Assembly (NCBI RefSeq): GCF_001648775.1
Contig: NZ_LVEJ01000019.1
Location: 1-64,000, forward strand
Source of the DNA: Pseudomonas fluorescens
GTDB taxonomy: Bacteria > Pseudomonadota > Gammaproteobacteria > Pseudomonadales > Pseudomonadaceae
Length of the DNA: 64,000 nucleotides
Reading direction: 5' to 3'
The translations under genes were made by a program, and so were the position numbers. Below, piece by piece: positions 60,039-64,000 of this stretch. Each line of letters starts with the position of its first letter. Position 1 is the stretch's first letter. The notes under the pieces were generated by a model, which was not told where the DNA came from, ran no database searches, and saw only the letters and a program-made list of their open reading frames with translations.

Positions 60039-61258
60039 TGAGCGACATTATCCGCCGCGACCCGCGCGCCGAATGGATTGCGCGTAACCGCCTGCATCCG
60101 CTGCACGCGGCGATGCAACCGGCGCAACACAGCTGGATGGGGCCCAACGGCATCATCCGCAAGAACCTGCACGGCATCGGTTTTATCGGCCCCAACGGCA
60201 TCAAGCGTATCGACCGCAGCGGCGCGCAACAGGGCGGGGCGGTCAAACGTACCGCCGCTGTGGACGTGCAATTGCCGCTGCGTCAGGTGCCGGCCCCGGC
60301 GTTCTACATCAGCGTGGTACCGGACATGGTCGGCGGCCGCTTGAGCCGTCACGACCGCGACTTGCTCGGCCTCGCCCATCAGCTTGCCGGCCAGGATGGC
60401 GCAGTGTTGGCGGTGATCTTTGGTGAGCACAAGGAAAGCGCTTTTGCGACCGCAGGCGTCGATCGCTTGCTGGTGCTCGAAGGCGAACAGTTCAGCGGTT
60501 ATGCACCGGAACAGCGAGTGCAAGGTTTGCGCGCTGTGGATAACCAGTTCAACCCGCGCCACTGGCTGCTGCCGGACAGTCGCAGCGGTGGTGGCGAGCT
60601 CGGCCGACGCTTTGCCGCTGCATTGGGCGAGCGCCCGGCCACACGGGTCTGGCAGGTCAAGGATCAGGAATGTATTGGCCGCGCAGGTGCTGGTTTGCAA
60701 GACCTTGCCCGTCCGGTTTCGCGGTTGATTCTCGCCGCCGCCGAATGCGCCGAGCCAGTCAGCGAAACCCGTCACGAAGCGTTGCCGGTGGAGTTATCCA
60801 CAAGTGTCGTGCGCAGTCTTTCGCGAATCGAAGATCTCGGTGCGGTGGCGGTGGACCCAGCGGCGATTCCGATGGCCGAAGCCGAGTTCATTTTCTCTGG
60901 CGGCAACGGCGTCAAGGACTGGGCACTGTTTCACGAAACGGCCGCAACACTTGGCGCCACCGAAGGCGCCTCGCGGGTCGCGGTGGACGATGGCTTCATG
61001 GCCCGTGATCGCCAGGTCGGCGCGTCCGGCACCTGGGTCACCGCGCGGGTTTACGTGGCTGTGGGTATCTCCGGGGCGATACAGCACCTGCAAGGCATTG
61101 GCGCTTGCGACAAAGTGGTGGCGATCAATCTTGATCCGGGTTGCGACATGATCAAGCGTGCCGATTTGTCGGTGATCGGCGAGAGCGCAGAGATTCTTCA
61201 AGCGTTGATCGAAGCGGTCGCGGCTTACCGCAACGAAGCCAAGCGCGATGCGGCTTAA
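60038..61258 (+). CDS. etfA: Electron transfer flavoprotein alpha-like subunit, extended
   Basis: The 406-residue product ends with the ETF alpha FAD-binding domain (AVGISGAIQHLQGIGACDKVVAINLDPGCDMIKRADLSVIGE). The N-terminal about 85 residues (with a repeated GPNGI motif: WMGPNGIIRKNLHG, GFIGPNGIKRID) are an extension beyond ordinary ETF alpha (about 315). This extension is typical of the ETF alpha linked to dimethylglycine oxidation. It transfers electrons from DgcA/DgcB to the quinone pool with EtfB. It starts within the dgcB stop codon. Confidence 0.9.
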   Translation: MSDIIRRDPRAEWIARNRLHPLHAAMQPAQHSWMGPNGIIRKNLHGIGFIGPNGIKRIDRSGAQQGGAVKRTAAVDVQLPLRQVPAPAFYISVVPDMVGGRLSRHDRDLLGLAHQLAGQDGAVLAVIFGEHKESAFATAGVDRLLVLEGEQFSGYAPEQRVQGLRAVDNQFNPRHWLLPDSRSGGGELGRRFAAALGERPATRVWQVKDQECIGRAGAGLQDLARPVSRLILAAAECAEPVSETRHEALPVELSTSVVRSLSRIEDLGAVAVDPAAIPMAEAEFIFSGGNGVKDWALFHETAATLGATEGASRVAVDDGFMARDRQVGASGTWVTARVYVAVGISGAIQHLQGIGACDKVVAINLDPGCDMIKRADLSVIGESAEILQALIEAVAAYRNEAKRDAA

Positions 61259-61267
61259 GGAAACGCT

Positions 61268-62038
61268 ATGAACACGAAAGTTATCAGTCTGGTTTCAATC
61301 GGCGCCCACCCGACTTCCGGCAGGCCACGCCGCGCCGACCAGGACGCGCGCGCCGTGGAACTCGGCCTGCAACTGGCTGGGGATAACCTGCAAGTGCTGC
61401 ACGCCGGCGACGTTGCGGAACCGGCGTTGCGCGCCTATCTGGGCATGGGCCTGGAGCAGATGCACGTGCTGGAGCAACCGGCTGGCGCCGATGCGCTGCC
61501 GGCGCTGACCGCGTATCTGCGTGATGCCGGGGCGCAGGTGGTGCTGACCGGCAGCCAGGCGGAAACCGGGGAAGGTTCGGGGATGTTGCCGTTTCTGCTG
61601 GCGGAAGGTCTGGGCTGGCCGCTGGTAGTGGGGCTGGCTCAGGTGGAGTCGATCAATGACGGTTCGGCGCTGGTCCTGCAGGCGTTGCCGCGTGGGCAGC
61701 GGCGGCGCTTGAAGGTCAAGCTGCCGTTTCTGGCGACTGTGGATAACGCTGCGCCGAAGCCTCGGCAGAGTGCTTATGGGCCGGCGCGACGGGGTGTTTT
61801 GCAGGCTGACGATGTTGAAGTGGTGGACGATGAGTTGCTCGCGGTTGCCACTTTGCAACCGGCCAAGCCTCGGCCGAAACGCTTGAAGGTGATCAAGGCC
61901 AAAAGCGGGGCGGACCGGATGAAAGCCGCGACGGCCAAGGCCAGTGGCGGCGGTGGGCAGGTGCTCAAAGGGGTTACTGCACAGGCCGGGGCTGAAGCGA
62001 TCCTCAAGTTGCTGATCGAAGAGGGCGTCGTCCGCTGA
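61268..62038 (+). CDS. etfB: Electron transfer flavoprotein beta-like subunit
   Basis: The 256-residue ETF beta-like protein (LVSIGAHPTSGRPRRADQDARAVELGLQLAGDNLQVLHAGD) lies 9 bases after etfA. The middle region (VLTGSQAETGEGSGMLPFLLAEGLGWPLVVGLAQVE) contains the AMP/adenine-binding segment typical of ETF beta. It pairs with the extended ETF alpha. The C-terminus contains a Lys/Ala-rich stretch (RPKRLKVIKAKSGADRMKAATAKAS). This pair is distinct from the general ETF and is dedicated to the dgc genes by context. Confidence 0.9.
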   Translation: MNTKVISLVSIGAHPTSGRPRRADQDARAVELGLQLAGDNLQVLHAGDVAEPALRAYLGMGLEQMHVLEQPAGADALPALTAYLRDAGAQVVLTGSQAETGEGSGMLPFLLAEGLGWPLVVGLAQVESINDGSALVLQALPRGQRRRLKVKLPFLATVDNAAPKPRQSAYGPARRGVLQADDVEVVDDELLAVATLQPAKPRPKRLKVIKAKSGADRMKAATAKASGGGGQVLKGVTAQAGAEAILKLLIEEGVVR

Positions 62039-62041
62039 AAG

Positions 62042-62248
62042 CCCCTCACCCTAGCCCTCTCCCGGAGGGAGAGGGGACCGACCGAGTGGTATTGGCTAAT
62101 TACATCGACCTGCGATTGCGCGGTGACCTTGGCTTGGCCAAGCCTGAGATCGCAATGTTCGTTCAGGTCGATGGGGTTCAAATAGGCGATTCGGTCGGCT
62201 CCCTCTCCCTCTGGGAGAGGGCTGGGCGGGCGGCGTTCCGATGAGGGT
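62042..62248. repeat. MITE-like element with CCCTCTCCC termini (longest copy)
   Basis: It begins CCCCTCACCCTAGCCCTCTC and ends GGGAGAGGGCTGGGCGGGCGGCG..GATGAGGG. The interior has an inverted CATCGACCTG/CAGGTCGATG pair. It lies just after etfB. Confidence 0.7.
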
Positions 62249-62255
62249 AGCTGTT

Positions 62256-62950
62256 TACCCACAATCCCTGTTGGCGGATCTGTGGATAACGTGTTCGCCC
62301 CTCTCTAGATCCCACGCCAATCAAGCCCTACAGCCCTCCGATCAAAAAACAACCAGCCTAAGTCACGGATTTTCAGGGCTTTTTCTCTTGGATAACTGAG
62401 CAAGTTGCCCCCAATCTCTGTTGGCGCTTCTGTGGATAAGATGTTCGCTATCCGCTAAGACCCATACAAACCGTGGCCTGCGAAGAATCGATCAAAAAAC
62501 AATCAAATCAGCTGTTTCTACGCAAAACTCCCACGCAAACCCCGATTTCACACAGCCTCCAGCGCTTTTCCACAGCAAAGCCAAAGTTACCCCCGAACTC
62601 TGTTGGTGCTTCTGTGGATAACGTGTTTGCCATCCGCTACAGGTCATTAAAACCGTGGCTTTCAAGGATGTGATCAAAAAACAGCCAATGCCTCTCGCAA
62701 ACCGTACTTCTGGATAAGTCACGATTTTTCTTCACAAATCAGTCCGTTATTTTCCGAGTCATCCACAGTTACCCCCATTTGCTGTGGGTGGCTATGTGGA
62801 TAACTTGTTCGCCAAACCCTGCAAGCCCCGCCCTGCATAGTCCAAACGGCAATTGATCACATTTCATACAGTTCTAAGGCGTTGCCTTGACTTCGATTCC
62901 AGCGCTGTCTTCACTGCAATGGCACAAGGACAGCCGTCACTTATCCACAT
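62256..62950. repeat. Four degenerate tandem units, each with a DnaA box
   Basis: Units begin near 62256, 62404, 62586 and 62768. Each has a TTACCCCC-type start, CTGTTGG or CTGTGGG, then a perfect DnaA box TGTGGATAA (62281, 62431, 62613, 62795), TGTTCGCC-like sequence, and GATCAAAAAAC (62340, 62490, 62672; GATCAC at 62855). Box-to-box spacing is 150, 182 and 182 bases. A fifth, inverted box TTATCCACA lies at 62941. No gene is visible in this gap of 1.1 kb between etfB and the GMC gene. Confidence 0.8.
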
Positions 62951-63180
62951 CAGGTTCTGGGAGAACGCATGATGGATAGCCCGTCGCACCGCCCCCCGCC
63001 CGTTCCACGCAAGCGCACGCTTCGGCGCGCCGCCAATCAGCACGCTCGCCTGTAGCGCGCTCGACCTGCCAGACCGCTGTGCTGTCGCCGGACTCGTTCC
63101 GGAGGCCAGGTGCCCGTTCGCCCATTGATTGCAGGCAACCGCAGAGTTGCTCCCATCTGCCTGATTAGAGGATGCACCTC

Positions 63181-64000
63181 ATGACACGGATCGCAACGCC
63201 CATCAGCGAGATCAAGGAACACTACGATGTCATCGTTATCGGTTCAGGCTACGGCGGCGGCATTGCTGCGTCGCGCCTGTCCCGTGCCGGCAAGCGTGTG
63301 TGCCTGCTCGAACGCGGTCGGGAAATCCAGCCCGGCGAATACCCCAACACCATGATCGCCGCTACCGAAGAACTGCAGGTGCATGACCCGGATGGTCATA
63401 TCGGCTCGCGCACCGGTTTGTTCGACTTGCACGTCAACGCTCAGCAAAACGTCGTGGTCGGTTGCGGCCTCGGCGGCACGTCGCTGATCAATGCCAACGT
63501 TGCCCTCGAGCCGGAGCCGGGTGTGTTTGATGACCCGCGCTGGCCGCAAGCGGTACGTGAGCACCGCGACACGTTGCTCAAGGACGGTTATGCCCGCGCC
63601 CGGGAAATGCTCAAACCCAATCCTTATCCGAGCACTGCGCCGAATCTGCCCAAACTCGACGCCAACAAAAAATCGGCGGATTACCTCAAGCAAGGCGCGC
63701 ACTTCTACAAGCCGCCGATCAACGTGACCTTCGACAAATTGCCGAATAACCTCAACCACGTCGGTGTTGAGCAACTGCCGTGCAACCAGTGTGGCGACTG
63801 CGTGTCGGGCTGTAACAACAAGGCCAAGAACACCACGCTGATGAACTATCTGCCGGACGCCTGGAACCACGGCGCGGAGATTTTCTGTCAGGCGGAAGTG
63901 CGGCACCTGGAGCGCGATGGTGATGGCTGGATCGTGCACTTTCAGTATCTGGACAGCGGTCGCGAGAAGTTTTCCGCGCCAACGTTGTTTGTGAAGGCTG
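63181..64000 (+). CDS. GMC oxidoreductase with ferredoxin-like cysteine motif, 3' end outside window
   Basis: At least 273 residues are visible. The FAD-binding motif VIVIGSGYGGGIAASRLSRAGKRVCLLERGREI begins near residue 18, with the GMC-like GCGLGGTSLINANVALEP. An unusual C201-x2-C204-x2-C207-x3-C211 (LPCNQCGDCVSGCNNKAK) resembles a [4Fe-4S] ferredoxin motif, followed by NTTLMNYLPDAWNHGAEIF. This architecture fits the cholesterol-oxidase-like GMC group. Substrate is unknown. The long leader upstream carries the DnaA-box repeats. The chosen ATG lacks a strong ribosome site; AGAGGATG lies within 15 bases upstream. Confidence 0.85.
   Translation, partial: MTRIATPISEIKEHYDVIVIGSGYGGGIAASRLSRAGKRVCLLERGREIQPGEYPNTMIAATEELQVHDPDGHIGSRTGLFDLHVNAQQNVVVGCGLGGTSLINANVALEPEPGVFDDPRWPQAVREHRDTLLKDGYARAREMLKPNPYPSTAPNLPKLDANKKSADYLKQGAHFYKPPINVTFDKLPNNLNHVGVEQLPCNQCGDCVSGCNNKAKNTTLMNYLPDAWNHGAEIFCQAEVRHLERDGDGWIVHFQYLDSGREKFSAPTLFVKA

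Noticed and set aside
62256..62950. Chromosomal replication origin
   Set aside because: DnaA boxes are present but there is no dnaA, dnaN, rpmH, gidA or parAB gene nearby, and no clear AT-rich unwinding region.
62968..63054. Short open frame (28 codons) in the leader of the GMC gene
   Set aside because: GGGAGAA precedes its ATG, but the peptide is Pro/Arg rich with no recognisable attenuator or uptake-peptide features. Support is too weak.

Overview
The window reads as a chromosomal stretch of a fluorescent Pseudomonas (P. fluorescens complex). This is inferred from three things. The gene order matches the choline/carnitine/betaine catabolic region known from P. aeruginosa (betA to dgcB). 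The tktA-epd-pgk-fba block has the usual pseudomonad layout. About 17 intergenic REP/REPIN hairpins of the GTGGGAGCGAGC(C/T)TGCTCGCGAA type are present. Coding density is high and GC-rich, except for low-GC stretches near 13.2-15.4 kb and 50.9-53.5 kb that look acquired.

Layout. 0-6.5 kb (mostly minus strand): lytic transglycosylase mltA, a cytochrome c'-like lipoprotein, a DUF1090 protein, ligB, and the sahR-metK operon with a near-perfect palindromic operator. 6.8-13.2 kb (plus): central carbon genes tktA, epd, pgk and fba, with two small lipoproteins between pgk and fba. 13.2-16.1 kb: accessory patch with an orphan beta-rich protein, a broken HTH fragment, a DUF6124-like gene with a long structured leader, an orphan 86-residue protein and a PL7 alginate lyase. 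16.4-30.6 kb: housekeeping and sensory genes (REC-PAS-GGDEF-EAL protein, YgjP-like peptidase, small HTH protein, elaA, periplasmic binding protein, yccS, HI0933-like flavoprotein, dbpA, DHA2 exporter, TldD/PmbA-like pair).

30.9-62 kb is one large quaternary-amine module. BetT and CbcVWX import choline, betaine and carnitine. BetA and BetB oxidise choline to glycine betaine under the repressor BetI. CaiX binds carnitine, and CdhA/CdhC/CdhB turn carnitine into glycine betaine. A gamma-butyrobetaine hydroxylase-like gene closes that operon and would feed it. DgcA/DgcB with a dedicated ETF pair demethylate dimethylglycine to sarcosine. SdaB deaminates the serine made from glycine. GbdR and CdhR are the AraC-type activators. 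21-bp-spaced direct repeats beside sdaB/cbcX and between caiX and cdhR are the best operator candidates. The first-step betaine dioxygenase (gbcAB) and the sarcosine oxidase genes are not in this window.

A 2.6-kb low-GC insert (50.9-53.5 kb) interrupts this module. It carries a DUF4263/Shedu-like nuclease, a DUF3010 protein and a DUF4238 protein, and is the best candidate for an anti-phage system. At 62.26-62.95 kb a non-coding stretch of four degenerate tandem units each carries a perfect DnaA box. The window ends inside a GMC oxidoreductase with a four-cysteine ferredoxin-like motif. Two other points stand out: an M19-dipeptidase-like protein lacking most metal ligands, and a DgcA with one Fe-S cysteine replaced by alanine.
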